NCBI GenBank assembly: GCA_032718475.1
Contig: JAUCBJ010006444.1
Span: 38,886-102,885, forward strand
Source of the DNA: Nemertoderma westbladi
Taxonomy: Eukaryota > Xenacoelomorpha > Nemertodermatida > Nemertodermatidae
Length of the DNA stretch: 64,000 nucleotides
Direction: 5' to 3'
Shown here: positions 21,881 through 33,600 of the stretch, one piece after another
Numbering within the stretch: the first letter of the stretch is position 1
Layout: each line of letters begins with the position of its first letter
The notes under the pieces: generated by a model
Told to the model about the DNA's origin: nothing
The model's input: only the letters and a program-made list of their open reading frames with translations
Database searches by the model: none
Made by a program: the position numbers and the translations under genes

Positions 21881-23490
21881 TGAAAAGTCCAGTAGTATAC
21901 CGCTTACCGGATCCTAGTAACGATGTATCTTACTGTAAGATCCAGTAATGTATACGGGCTCGTACAGTATCTGGCAACAAATCCCAGTCCAGGGTGTCTA
22001 AATAAACAGATACAAATACGCGAACAACTACTGGCGAGGAACAGAGCCTGGTGTCTATTCTAAGTACGTGAGCGGGTCTAATGCCTACGAACTAGACAAA
22101 AGGATGCCTGTCCTCTAACCGGTGAGGCAGATGTACAGTCTACGGTGACAGACCAAACTCACGAGGAAACAATCCCCGCGCAGCGAATCCTAACTACCGC
22201 TAACGGACCTAAATACCGTAACTTGCCGCGGTGTGATTTATATGGTTTATATACGAGCTAGTGGATTAACAGACTAGCGTAACAATACTGACCTGTACTA
22301 AATCAGTCTAAAGGGGGTCGTGCCTAAAGTAACGATACTGCTGCTCAGACAAACAACAGTCTAATAAGTAAATACTCCTTCTTGCCGTAACTAATTATCA
22401 GATCCTAAATTTACAAACTACGAATAGTAAATTACAAAATAGATTCTGCCTGAAAGTAACCTAAAGTAAGCTACAACTAGTAGAGCTCTAAGGGTACATA
22501 TGTTTTAGGGCGTTTGTGTGTGGGTGTGTTACAAATAAAACAATTTTGGTGTACTCCATTGTACTAGGTTTTAGTGATTTTCTGACCGAAACGATACCGT
22601 GCGATAGCTACGAAAATAAGCTAGTCGCGCTCTGTAGAACTTTTTACTTACAAAATGACATCAAAGCTCTCTCCTTCCTATCCACAACTCAACAAGGCAA
22701 TTACGGTGTTAGTAACTACACCCGTGATCGGCACAAATACCAGATTCTGGTTGTAAGATAAGAAATAGGGGTTAATTGCTACCGTACGTTAGCTGATCTG
22801 GTATACAATTTGATTCTAGAATTTTGTTGCCGCGGTGGTTAGCAGCAATACCTATCAGTACGTGGCAAGGCGCGGTAGGATATTAATAAACCTCCCTAGG
22901 CCAAGCGAGTGCCGGTAGCAGAAATACTCCTTGCCTGATCAAATAACTTGGGTTCAGGCAGGGGGGGGGGGGGGGGGTACTAAATGTATAAACTACGAAA
23001 TGAAACCGGTACCGAACTGTCAGTATCGCAATATGGAACGTATGCTGTCTGTACCTAATGTGTACTTGCGTACTGACGAACACCAATAGTTCACACCTGT
23101 AGGGAATACAGGTTAATCCGGGGACTTGTAGTACTGGTTCCTGTCTGAATCTAGCTATTTGATCCTAAATTTTGCGGCGTCCCAGGACGGCGTCACGCTT
23201 ACCCTGATCTATAGCTCTTACGGCGGGCAAGGGCATCAAACAAAGTCTTACCTTCCTCTGAATCGGGCGCTGCATAGCAAAGGTGGAGTATTTCGAAGGG
23301 GCGAAGGGGATGCGCGGGCTAATCTAATGTGGGTGCTAGCGTGTTGTGGACATCTTCCCTGCGTTGCTTTACAAAATTCTCAGAAGGGTGATAACTAAAA
23401 TGTTATCCTAATGATATTAGTGAGAGAGATGTTAGAAATAACAAGTGTAAGATTAGTGATAACCGAAGGCAAACCAGCCCTTACATAGCA
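21881..23490 (-). repeat. BEL 3' LTR
   Basis: 1,610 bp. On the + strand it begins TGAAAAGTCC and ends CATAGCA. It aligns along its whole length with the other LTR, with scattered substitutions. It lacks a segment of roughly 120-130 bp that the 5' LTR has near 39512-39640. It contains a run of 17 G at 22961-22977 where the other LTR has 9. On the - strand it is preceded by the purine-rich AAAGGATTAGGAG, the likely polypurine tract. Confidence 0.92.
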
Positions 23491-24481
23491 AATCTCCTAA
23501 TCCTTTGTCGAACGGGCTCATCCACACCCTCTAAGACGATTGGGTGGTGTTTGGGATCGAACTGGACTCGGACTTCAGCGTCGAGCTGTCGGTGGTTCTT
23601 AAACACTAGGAAAGGGGACGATGGGAGTCTCACACATCCGTCGTGCGCTCAGTCCTCTAAATCCTCGTCCAATTCCAATCATTCGCTTTGTAGTATCGGA
23701 ACGAGTCTCTACAACGCTAGGAGGGAGTCTAAGGGGTGGGACCGTTCCGTCCGCTGACACCTCGCTCTCCGACGTCATCTGAATTCTCATAGGTTCTGGT
23801 AAAGCATATCCTGTCCCTCCGCGTGGTTCTCTAGGAAGGGAAACCGTGCCCTGAGTCATCCGGATTTGCGACTTTGATGTCGTCCTCTCGGCGACATTTA
23901 CTACCTTTTTTATTTCCTGTCCGGCCTTCTGGGCTCTAAGTATACGAAGTTGCGGATCTTCCTGTGGGTGATGTGTCCTTTCGGCTAATGGTGTGGCCCT
24001 GAAGCCAGTCTCGCGCAAAACGTCCGCCTCATCTAAGATACAAGAGGTTACGTGTTTGTGATAAAATGCGCTCTGGTATGCCCAAGCTATCGAATGCCAG
24101 GCTCCTCGATTCCGCTGTTCGACTTGCAATTTGTCGAATTCTCCGGCAGTAATCTTATTCACTACAGTCTGAAAGTTCCATGTGTTCTTATTGTCAGGTT
24201 GTACCTGTAGAAAGTAGTCCCTTTCAACTTTAAATCCGCTATCCAACAGCAATATATCTAGCACCTCCAAAAGTTCATCGTATTGAGGCATAGCTGACAC
24301 GTATCCTTCTTTTGACATGATGAGAGGGTTTACGGCCCAAAATCCCAAATGCGCTCTCATGGGGAAACGGTGTCGCTGTGTCGACACATGCTCGTCTGCT
24401 AGATTCTCCCAATGGTCGGAGTTGCCGCAACTGTTCGTCTATTATCGCGGACTCGGTCGGATCCACATCGTCATGATGGGC

Positions 24482-24501
24482 GGTAGGCTCGCGAGCCTTC
24501 C
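24482..24501 (-). repeat. Palindromic module 1 (third coding region)
   Basis: GGTAGGCTCGCGAGCCTTCC; perfect 14-bp palindrome core; read as W-K-A-R-E-P-T. Confidence 0.85.
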
Positions 24502-25994
24502 AGGATCCTTCTGGGCCTTTGAATTCTGCGTGGCATTCCCCGTCGTAGGGTACTAACGTCAACATCGACGGTCTGTCGACTAGGCTTCCCGCATGAGTGA
24601 GATAAACGTCCCTAAAAACGCTAAGTCCCGCTCGCGTGAAAACTTCGCAGTGCGCATCGGTGTTATAAAAGGGTTGGAGAAATCGGCGGAATACATCAGT
24701 ATGCGTCCTTCCTCCGTCGCAAATGGTATTTCCTTCACCGAGACATAACGGATGTCCCTTTAGAGTCCTAGACACTACATCGGCGATGAAGCAAATGTTC
24801 ACTGAAGATTCTATCGCCAAATAGTATTGCAAGATTATTCGTGGAGGTGAGGTAATCGCCCAGTACATGCAACCTCGCCACTTCAACTGTGACTCGAACT
24901 CGTTTATGCCGGGGGTATCTCCCTCACCGTATACGTCCGTGTATGTGCTCCTCTTACTCTCTTTATAATCCCAACTGAACATTAGGTATGAGATATAACC
25001 CATTCCAGTTTTTAGCGTGTTATACTCCCTAAAATATCCTTGCTCAATAGCTCAAAGCAACAATGGTCTAGTATCCACGTATGGCGTAGGCATTCGATCA
25101 TCCTCCTCGGGCATTCCTGCGAAATCGCTAATGAGGTCATCCTGTACACCGGATCCAATCTTGACGATACTTTTATCAAGTACAACGTCTCGCACGGCCT
25201 TTGGCAACATCCTAGCTTCTATGCTACAAGATCATCGCGTGTCTTTGCGTCGTTCCTTCCGGCATAGGCATCTTTCTATCGCTCCTCTGTCGACTGAATG
25301 TAACACTCCATCGGGTGCTCGAATTTGTATGGTCTTTGAAGTGAGGCTCTGCTGATGGCTTCCTCCTTCATTATCATAAAACATATAACCATTCTCCTGC
25401 AGAGATCGGCTTGTTGCGTCCCAATCGTTGAGTAAATCGTCGGTAGGGTTCCAAATTCTCCCTATGGACTTTTCATCGTCAAAACTAATAGGTTTTCCGG
25501 TCCAATTGGTCGCAATATCGGTGTCAGTTTCAAACGTGCCGACTCCGATCCACAATCGAATTGTTTTCGCTAAATATCCTCGCAAGATACACGGTGCAAT
25601 ATCCGTCTCCGCACGATCCACTTCCTTAAAGTCCGTAATATGTGGGGGTACGTTGCGTACGATTTTCTGAACTATTGTTCTACGCAACTCTGCCACCTCT
25701 AACACATCACCAAAGGTAACCGATGGGAGGAAATCCAGGTTCGAAATGATCTCCGGGTGTTCAACTATAGGAATCTCGTAAGTTGTCTCCTCTCGGGTTG
25801 GTATGCTAATAGGAAAGCTGGTTGGTCTCGCGACTGGTACTACCGCTTTAGTAGGATGGGGCTGAGGTTCTCGCGTCATCTCGACATGAGGTATCTGTAG
25901 TCTCTGCGACAAACGCTGAGCAAAGGTGATACTATCGAAGAGTTCGGGTGTCATCTCCTTAGGCTCAGTTTGATCGTAGGATATCCAGTAAAAT

Positions 25995-26014
25995 GGTAGG
26001 CTCGCGAGCCTTCC
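25995..26014 (-). repeat. Palindromic module 2 (third coding region)
   Basis: Same 20 bases as module 1, but read in another frame as G-R-L-A-S-L-P. Confidence 0.85.
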
Positions 26015-26817
26015 GCCGAACTCCTCGATCTCGCCTTTCTCGTACGCTTTGTACTCCCTATAGAGGCTCAAAGCTTCCCGTTTCTCTTGTGTCGACTTAT
26101 TAGACTCGTCCACTATCATACTATAGACATCTGGTTCGACTAATTTGGGTTCGTAAATAGCAATTTCGCCTGCGTTCGGTCCACTCATCTTAAACGAATG
26201 GTACGGATTCGTCAAAGGGTATCCGCCTTCTTGGTAATGCAGACTTTGGTGGTATGAACATCATGCTAATATTGGCTCGGGGTTCTCCAAATTCAAGCGC
26301 ATAGGAATCGCGTTGTCTTGCTCACGCATACATCCTCCACATTTGTAAAACAGTTTATAAATGGAGAATGCGTCTCTGGATCCGCTCCTCAAGCGCGTCT
26401 ATAAAGATGCATTCCATCGAATTCGTCCCTGGCTGCAGGCAAGGGTTCGCTCGCCATCAAATATTGCAGCGTATGATATAATCGGCGTATCTCCATGTCT
26501 GGATCCTCGCAAATGTCACTGGCATCGCATAACGCATCGTTGGGATACAACGCATTGTACTCTGCACGTAACTCCTCCACTCTTTTGTTATAAGCATCCA
26601 ATCACTGTCGCGTAACATTTGGGTCCGCCTTGGATTTAGCGAGCTTGGCTGTACTCCTAGCCATACTCTCCACTCCAAACACGTTAAAGTTTTTGGCTCC
26701 ATAACGATTAAATGGTGCCTGGTGCTCCTGTTCCTGCGTAAACCCCTGACGTAACTCCTTATAAATCTTCTCCGCCATCATATACGTGTATATATGGTTA
26801 CATATCGTTACGTTTCT

Positions 26818-26845
26818 ACTAGATGAAGCACAAAATAGAGGTTAG
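26818..26845 (-). promoter_or_regulatory. Candidate splice acceptor before the third BEL coding region
   Basis: On the - strand the sequence is CTCTATTTTGTGCTTCATCTAG (split here as CTCTATTTTGT and GCTTCATCTAG), pyrimidine-rich and ending in AG at 26819. The ATG of the third coding region follows 40 bases later (26778). Together with the leader donors this would give a spliced subgenomic mRNA. Inference only. Confidence 0.4.
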
Positions 26846-27139
26846 ATGTGAGGAGACTTAGAGTTTGTCGGCTTTTGGCTCAACTTTGCTCTAAAACCCC
26901 TACCCATTTGCCTAATGACTTCGGGTTTCGTGTGATTTCGCACTGGCTCCTAATCCAAAAAATGTGCCGATAAAAAACGAATTCCGGGTAAACTAGCCGT
27001 GAGTCTAAAATACTCACCTTTTAATTTCCCAAACTACATCCCAAAGAAAATAGTGCAGTCGAGAATTAATTTGGCCTAAGATAATAGTAGACATGACTAC
27101 GCAGAACAAGGCCGATTTTCTTTTCCAAAAAAAATTATC

Positions 27140-27159
27140 GGTAGGCTCGCAAGCCTTCC
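27140..27159 (-). repeat. Palindromic module 3 (non-coding spacer)
   Basis: GGTAGGCTCGCAAGCCTTCC; one core base differs (GCA for GCG). It lies outside recognised coding sequence. Confidence 0.85.
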
Positions 27160-27481
27160 ATCCGCTCTTGTCCTCCCCAATTTTAATTTTTATCTAGCTG
27201 TATCCTAGAATTCGCATTCACTGGAGAATCATTTTTCTTAAATTTAAATCCAACCAAATGGATTTGTCTAATAATTTTTGAAAATTGTCTCACTTGTGGG
27301 TTCCAAGTGGAATTCCATTCCTACTGTGTTCGTGGTATTTCAACTTTTCATAATGCGAGTTGAATATTTTTCAGATTTATTTATAATGAATATTCCAATA
27401 TCAGTACTGGGTGCAGGAACATTCATTTGGGTACATTCAATGGACTGGGGGCGATTTACGGGTGATGAACCAACAGACCCC

Positions 27482-27662
27482 TAGCCGAGCCGTACCGCTT
27501 TCCTGATGACCGATCCCTTCGGGGTTTGGGAAGGGTGGGACGGACACGCAACTGGGTCTACCGACTTGACCGGCCCTTAGCCAAGCCGTACCACTTTCCT
27601 GATGACCGATCCCTTTGGGGTTCGGGAAGGGTGGGGCGGACACGCAACAGGGTCGACCGACA
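27482..27662. repeat. 96-bp tandem duplication in the BEL spacer
   Basis: Two adjacent copies, starting TAGCCGAGCCGTACC at 27482 and TAGCCAAGCCGTACC at 27578. Both contain CCTGATGACCGATCCCTT and GGACACGCAAC, with a few substitutions between copies. Confidence 0.88.
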
Positions 27663-29786
27663 CCGACACTATGGTACCGGGACTAGGACCGAGGGAAAAT
27701 GGGGAACATTAGTTAGGTTAAAATCTAAAGCGAACAGTGGGTAATTAATTAATGTACTGTAGGAATTCATATTGTCGTATATTATTGTGAATATTTGGTG
27801 TATATTGGTGTGGGGAAGCCCAACTTATTCTCAATCAAGATTCAACTGTAGGAAAGTTACATTAAATGATTATATCCAACCAATGCAACGTTTTCTCAAT
27901 TGCAATCTTGCATCTCAGAAAGGACTCCTTCTCCACTCCCAATATCCGGTGACTGGCCGGAATCCCGTGGTCTGAAAATTCCGCCTCCAGCATCGGCGTT
28001 TTCCCCATGGTGTCGGGAATAACGGCAACATACTGTACACACAATCCCGCTCCTATGTGATACATAAGGGTACTACCCTCCATGTTCACATATAAAGACA
28101 ATGGAATTCCACCGCTGTCTCTATCTACAGTGAAGAGGAATGCACATACAGTAATACAAAATACTAAATTACTAAAATACGGTAAGGCTATGTGGCTGCC
28201 ATCAAGGGTCCCACATCTCTATTTACTAAGATTGGGTGGAGATTTGTAGTCTCCTGTCTCGTTTCTAGTCTCCTCAAGGAGCACGAGACGTTGTACAGGC
28301 CTATCTACGGTACGTCCATCAATAGTCCATACAGTAACTGTCCTTACTACACCAGATGTAGGGTGCATGGTCAAAATGACTCCAGTCAGCCAAAACCGTC
28401 TTTTCAGATTGGTTTCAGCCAATAAAACATGGTCACCTCGTCTCAAACATCTGGTATTAAGATACCAAGAGGTTCTGGTCGAAATAGAGGGCAAATAGTG
28501 CTTCTGCCATATTTCCCAGAATTTGTTGGCTAGCAACTGAGTGATTTTCCAAGCTTTGTTGCCGTATCCGTCGCTATCGACAGGTACCGAAGTGGGCAAC
28601 AATGTCATCGGTGCCTGCATAAGCAGGTGCGCTGGTGTCAAGGCAAACTGAGTCGTTGTTGTCTGGGATCAAAGCGATCGGTCTAGTATTCAAAACTGCT
28701 TCGATTTCTATTAACAACGTCGTCAGTTGGTCGTCTGTCAAAATGCGTTGCGTCAGTATTACTTTTGCCATAGCCGTTTTAATTGAGCCAATCAGCCTTT
28801 CCCAAACGCCGCCTCTCCACGGACTGTTAGAAGTGTTAAAGTTCCAAACAATACGGTGAGGACGTAGTTCCCCGGAAATCTGGTTTTTGTCCAACTTCTT
28901 TTAAAGCTCTGGTGATTTCGTTCCGTGCACCCACAAAGGTAGTCCCTTGGTCGCAATAAATGGATTTGACCAATCCGTGTCTAGCGATAAATCGCCGTAA
29001 GGCTAGGATAAAGGCGTTGGTGGTCAAGTCTGTCACATGCTCAATATGGACAGCTCTGCTGGCCATGCAAGTGAAGATCAATCACCAACGTTTTACCTGT
29101 ACCCTTCCGCGTTTCGCGATTATGGGTCCAAAACAGTCTATCCCTGTCTCAGTGAAAGGGGGTCTAAAAGCCTGTAATCTCGCTAGTGGTAGTTCACTCA
29201 TTTCTTGGTGTCCTATCCTAGCGTGTACCTTCTTACAAATCATACAGTTCCGTGTTACCGAACTCAATGCCTTGCTAGGCCTAATCAGTACAAACCTCGA
29301 GTGTAAGTGTGATAAACAGTGGTGCCTACCTATGTGTTTGAGTCGTACATATGCGTCCAGTATCATAGTGCGCTGTAACTCGTGGTGTTGCGGTATGATA
29401 ATAGGATACCTAAAGTCAAGTGCAAAGTCAATGTTTTGGAGTCTGGACTTGTGACAAAGTAAGCCCCTATAGATTATCGGACTCCAACTCAAAATCGGTG
29501 TGAAGACTTGATCTGTTTACCCTGATTGATCGCTGTGAACTCTCGTGCGAAATATCGCAATTGATAATGTCTAATAATATCAATTTCACAAAGACCAACT
29601 TCCTCTAAGGTAAGTCTTCTAGGAAAGACGCGTTTGCCTCTGGCATATTGTCTCAAACGTTTGAGCCATGCTAACTTGCAGCACGCGTCAGTCCATGATC
29701 TAGTTAGGTTTACTATCCTGTCAACGTAAGTGTTAGTAATGTCATCAGGTAAGGTATAGTCGAAATGTGGATACTTGTTCGGACTT

Positions 29787-29806
29787 GGTAGGCCCACGGG
29801 CCTTCC
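29787..29806 (-). repeat. Palindromic module 4 (pol linker), paired change
   Basis: GGTAGGCCCACGGGCCTTCC. The arms AGGCCC/GGGCCT remain complementary although both differ from the usual AGGCTC/GAGCCT. Read as G-R-P-V-G-L-P. Confidence 0.8.
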
Positions 29807-30154
29807 GGTAGGTGTCTCCCTTTGTACAATAGGTTTGTCTGAGTCCTCAAGTAATTTAATCTCCATGGTCTTATCTTTACCGTCCGCACTCAGTGAATTG
29901 ACTGGCAGTAACGGTTTCAACTCTACAGTAGTAGTGCGTTCCTGTGAGCTTGTAAGCTTCCTAACCTTAGTCACACATTTACTCGTAGACGGTAAATCAA
30001 GTATTTTCCTTGAGCGGAATGTGATCGCTGTGGCCACACCTTCGTCCAAAGAAGTCAAATTTGGTAAGTTGTCAATCGCTAATGGGTGTATACTAGTCCG
30101 CTCCAATGGATTCATTGCGTCCTTGTAGTAAACGTCGTTTCTTTCCAATGGGTA

Positions 30155-30540
30155 GTCTAATGGAAAGTCTAGTAGACAGTCTGGTGAGGCATCCGGTGAA
30201 TAGTCTGGTGAGATGTCTGGTGAGATATAGCGTGGAAATTTCGGCGAAACATCCTGTCGTCGGTCCCAAAGAAAGTCTGGCGTAGCTTCTGACAGAAAGT
30301 CTGGTTTAAAATCTAGTGGACAGTCTGTCGAGATGTCTGATGGAAAGTCTGGCGAGACGTCCAGTAGACAATATGTCGAGAGTTCCATAAAACAGTCTGG
30401 CGAATAATCCGGAGAACAATCTGGTTCGTTTCTGGCGAATAATCTGGCGAGACATCTGGTGAACAATCTGGCGAAACGTCTGGTGAAACGTCTGTTCGAG
30501 AGTCTGGTGAGACGTCTGGCATAATGTCAGGTGTAACGTC
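30155..30540 (-). repeat. Degenerate 12-bp coding repeat (Ser-Pro-Asp) in BEL pol
   Basis: On the + strand phrases such as GTCTGGTGAGAC recur about every 12 bases. On the - strand they encode S-P-D-x units, with D-F/D-Y variants. The repeat spans a frame change, so parts read as R-Q-x in another frame. Confidence 0.8.
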
Positions 30541-30623
30541 CAGGTCATCAGATTTCGTCTGTCCTCGTTTCCTCTTGACCTTAGCATTGGCTTTTGCTTT
30601 GGACTTGACAACAGTGTCGATTT

Positions 30624-33600
30624 TTATCTCGGCACCCTCTGGTATGGTGTTGGTTGTCGCGTCGAATAACGGTGGCCATTCGTCTGATGGTCGTTGTAGG
30701 AAATCGGGTCCTCTAAACCAAAAGGATTTATTGTCCGGTTTACAAAAGTCAATAGGTGACATCCCATCCCCCGTGACGCGATGTCAGCTGGGTTCAGCTT
30801 CCCTGGACAGTGACACCAATCTTGTTTGAGTGACCGGTCTAATATTTCAGCCAGTCTGTTGGCTACGAAAGTCTTGAACTTGAATGTTTCGTTGTTTATG
30901 TACCAAAGTACCAACGTCGCATCCGTCCAATATGTGACCTTCAAGTTAGCCTCCAGCTCGCGTTGAACTAGACTGACAATATCGGTGGATATTGTCCCGG
31001 CTTGCAGCTCTCCACGAGGTACAGTCATATACTTCAATGGCATTGTTCTAGCTCTTGAAGTAACGAGAGATACTTCGTAGATGCCCGATGTCACTTGTCG
31101 TCTAAGGTATAATGTGACCCCCAGTCCGTCCTTACTAGCGTCACTAAAGCTATGAAGCTCCAAATCGGCAGGAAAGGTGTTCTGCAAAGGAAAGTATACC
31201 CTCGGTATGGTATAGTCTTGTAAGAACGTCAGTAGGGCTTCCCAGTCCCTCCATTGCTCAGCTAACTTTTCTGGGATGGGGTCGTCCCATTCCAGTCCGG
31301 CTTGCCAAATGCTGCGGAGTATGATCCTGGCATGTAGGATCACTGGACTAATGAAACACATTGGGTCATACAATCGACTCATGGTTGATAAGCAAGTCCT
31401 CTTAGTGAGAGGTCTAATCTGTCCTTTGGACCTTACACGTACCCTAAAGTTGTCGGTGTTCGGGTCCCAACTAAGTCCTAATACCTTGGTTGTAGGTAGA
31501 GGTTCTAGGTCTAAGTCCAAGTCTCCTCCACTGCGATCAGTCGGGTCGAATGATTTCACTAATTCAGGTTCGTTGGAAGCGAACTTCGTGAGGCGAAATC
31601 TGCCCTCAGCGAGACAATCTTGGAGTTGGTGTGCTACGGTCGTAGCGCGCTCCAGAGTGTCACAACTCTTGAGGCCGTCATCCACGTAGAAGTCTCGTTC
31701 CACTGTCCGTGCTACCTCTGGGTCAAATTGGTCTTGTCTGTCTAATGCTGTCTGCTTTAAGGCGTACATGGTGCAGTTGTGGCTGTCCCTGGCTCCGAAA
31801 ACTCTTACCTGCATTTGGTAAGTTTCTGGCGGAAGTTCTAAGTTTCCGTCTGGGTACCAAAGAAACCTTAAACTGTCCCTGTCCCGCTCCAAAGCCTTAA
31901 CCTGGTGAAACATAGCCTCTATATCACAGGTGAAAGCCACTTTGCGTTGTCTAAAATGCATTAGGACTCCCATGAGGTAATTATTCATATTCGGCCCGTC
32001 CATCAGTTCGCTGTTCATAGACATCCCTTGGTAAAGCGCAGTGCAGTCGTTGACTACACGCACCTTGCCAGGTTTGTCCAGGTGTCGAACAAAATGATGT
32101 GGCAGGTAATATGTCTGATCTGTAGTTACCTCTGGAATTAGCATCCTAATGGCATATCCCTTTTGGAGATACGTCTGAAGTTGCGCATTGTATTGCATAT
32201 GGACCGTCTCATCACGCAACAATCGCTGCCTTATTGATTTGAATCGCCTCAAAGCAAGCAGGTAGTTGTTAATGAGCTTAGGTTGTCCATTGCGCCACAA
32301 CATGCCAACTTCGTAGTGGCCATTCGCGGTCTGGCGAATGGTATCTCTCATAATATTTAATGACCGTTTTTCCTGTTCTGACATAGCGGTCTCGTAACTA
32401 CCAGGTTCTGCTGAGTCCTCTTCTAACCATTTAATGGTCCATTCAGTCAGCAGTCGGTCAAGCGCTGCTTGCACTCCGCCATGGTCCTTGTCCACGTCTT
32501 CGTCCGCTGCGGTGGTTACTGTCAATGTGTCTGGTAGGCTCGCAAGCCATCCGGTGTCACTAGTCGGCGTCGAAAGGTTGTGAGGCAGTTTGACAACCTT
32601 CTGATCTGTCAGTAGGCTCACAAGCCTTCCTAGATCAACGACTGGTGTCGAAGCCTGGTGGGTGGGGTCAATGACCTTCGGATTTTTCGGTAGGCTCGCA
32701 AGCCTTCCAAAACCCTCGTTCATCGAGTCATCCACAGCAACAACCCTTTGGTCTTCAGTAGTCAATACAGCCTGGTTTACTGCAAGTAGTTGTAAGTCAG
32801 AGGTCCGTGTGGTCGTGTCCAGATCAGTTACGTCAGTATCAGTTACGTCAGTGTTAGCGACGCAAGTCTGTCGTAGTGCAGTCTGTACAATTGGACCATA
32901 GGAGTGTGAAGGAGAATTATCTATCATAGTAGTCAATAAACTACACATACTCAAAACGTCGTATTCCTGGTCACTTACCTCTAGTGAACGCACTGGTGCG
33001 CTAGTATACCAACCTATGGGAGTTCTACATGCGTAGGGGTTGCCCGCCGTAATGACATATGGGCGTGTCTCCCATACCTGATGTAAGTTAAACTGGTCTG
33101 TCCCAATCAACATCGCGATTGAGCGATAGTTAACAGGACATTCCGGTATTCCAAGGTGTCGGAAATACTTACGATCTTCCGGTGATTGCTCTGGCATAAG
33201 GCCAAGCAAGTTACTAAAGTCCTTTGTAGCTGCAAAGGTCAAATTTCTTACCGGAAGTAATGAGCGCTCCTCCTTGCTGTGTTCCGCTTTGGAAAGAAGA
33301 GTGTCTAAGGTTAATTTTACTCTCGTCACAGGAATCGCTCTCTTACCATGCATGCTGCTTACAGTATACTGAGCAGTCTTACCTTTACTCATGTCTGTAA
33401 CTACGTCGGCTACTTGTTCGTCGACGTAACTATGCGATGACGCAGAGTCTAAGATAGCATATATACGCTTGCTCCCTCGGGTTCCGGTAATCTTTATAGG
33501 AATCACGCTAAACCCTTTCAATTGGTTCTGTGTGAGGAGTGTTATCGATGGTTGTTCCTCCCCTGCATGCACGTAAAAGGTGTCATCTTTCTCCTCGTCC

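Larger units (their letters stand above)
23599..26778 (-). pseudogene. Unrecognised third coding region of the BEL element (about 1,060 codons)
   Basis: A near-continuous protein can be followed from ATG 26778 to the stop at 23599 across two frame shifts (about 26395 and 24350) and four in-frame TGA codons (26602, 26261, 25232, 25052). Open stretches are 327, 242 and 262 codons long. Visible traits: a charged helical N-terminus (N-K-R-V-E-E-L-R-A-E-Y), a K-C-G-G-C-M metal-binding-like pair, and a Pro/Thr-rich middle. An aromatic-rich part follows (Y-I-S-Y-L-M-F-S-W-D-Y, W-R-G-C-M-Y-W-A), then a basic, Ser/Arg-rich C-terminus. I see no signal peptide, strong transmembrane segment or furin site, so it does not look like the envelope-like genes some BEL elements carry. 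Two palindromic modules lie within it. Function unknown; no family recognised. Confidence 0.65.
26819..28218 (-). other. Spacer between BEL pol and the third coding region
   Basis: No gene recognised over 1.4 kb. It contains a two-copy 96-bp repeat, one palindromic module, and near its 3' end a pyrimidine-rich tract with a splice acceptor match. A 79-codon open frame at 27862-28101 shows no recognisable domain. Confidence 0.5.
28219..30762 (-). pseudogene. pol: BEL Pol: SPD-rich linker and integrase, several frame breaks
   Basis: The frame after RNase H resumes at about 30770 (S-P-I-D-F-C-K-P-D-N-K), then meets a degenerate 12-base repeat coding Ser-Pro-Asp triplets. After another shift (about 30466) comes a pre-integrase domain (T-L-E-E-V-G-L-C-E-I-D-I-I-R). 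The integrase has an HHCC zinc domain (H-I-G-R-H-H...C-M-I-C-K), first catalytic D in G-I-D-C-F-G-P, second in Y-C-D-Q-G-T-T-F, and E in G-G-V-W-E-R-L. The C-terminal domain contains R-R-G-D-H-V-L-L, like the DUF5641 tail of BEL elements. Lesions: TGA at 29082-29084, and frame changes near 30466, 29490, 28890 and 28640. The coding part ends at 28219. Confidence 0.85.
32525..32710 (-). repeat. 78-bp repeat in the BEL protease-RT linker
   Basis: Three palindromic modules at 32533, 32611 and 32689 are exactly 78 bp apart. The sequence between them is similar (D-T-G-W-L-A-S-L-P, D-L-G-R-L-V-S-L-L, F-G-R-L-A-S-L-P in the protein). This is a coding tandem repeat of a 26-residue unit. Confidence 0.8.

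Noticed and set aside
21233-21917. Open frames of 190 and 218 codons on opposite strands
   Set aside because: Translation of the 42-bp repeat, whose length is a multiple of three; both strands are open simply because the unit lacks stops.
22516-22761. 81-codon frame in the BEL LTR, with a counterpart at 38657-38896
   Set aside because: The two LTR copies differ by a frame shift in the middle, and there is no recognisable domain.
23599-26778. Envelope gene
   Set aside because: Position suggests it, but no signal peptide, transmembrane anchor, cleavage site or fusion-like segment is visible.
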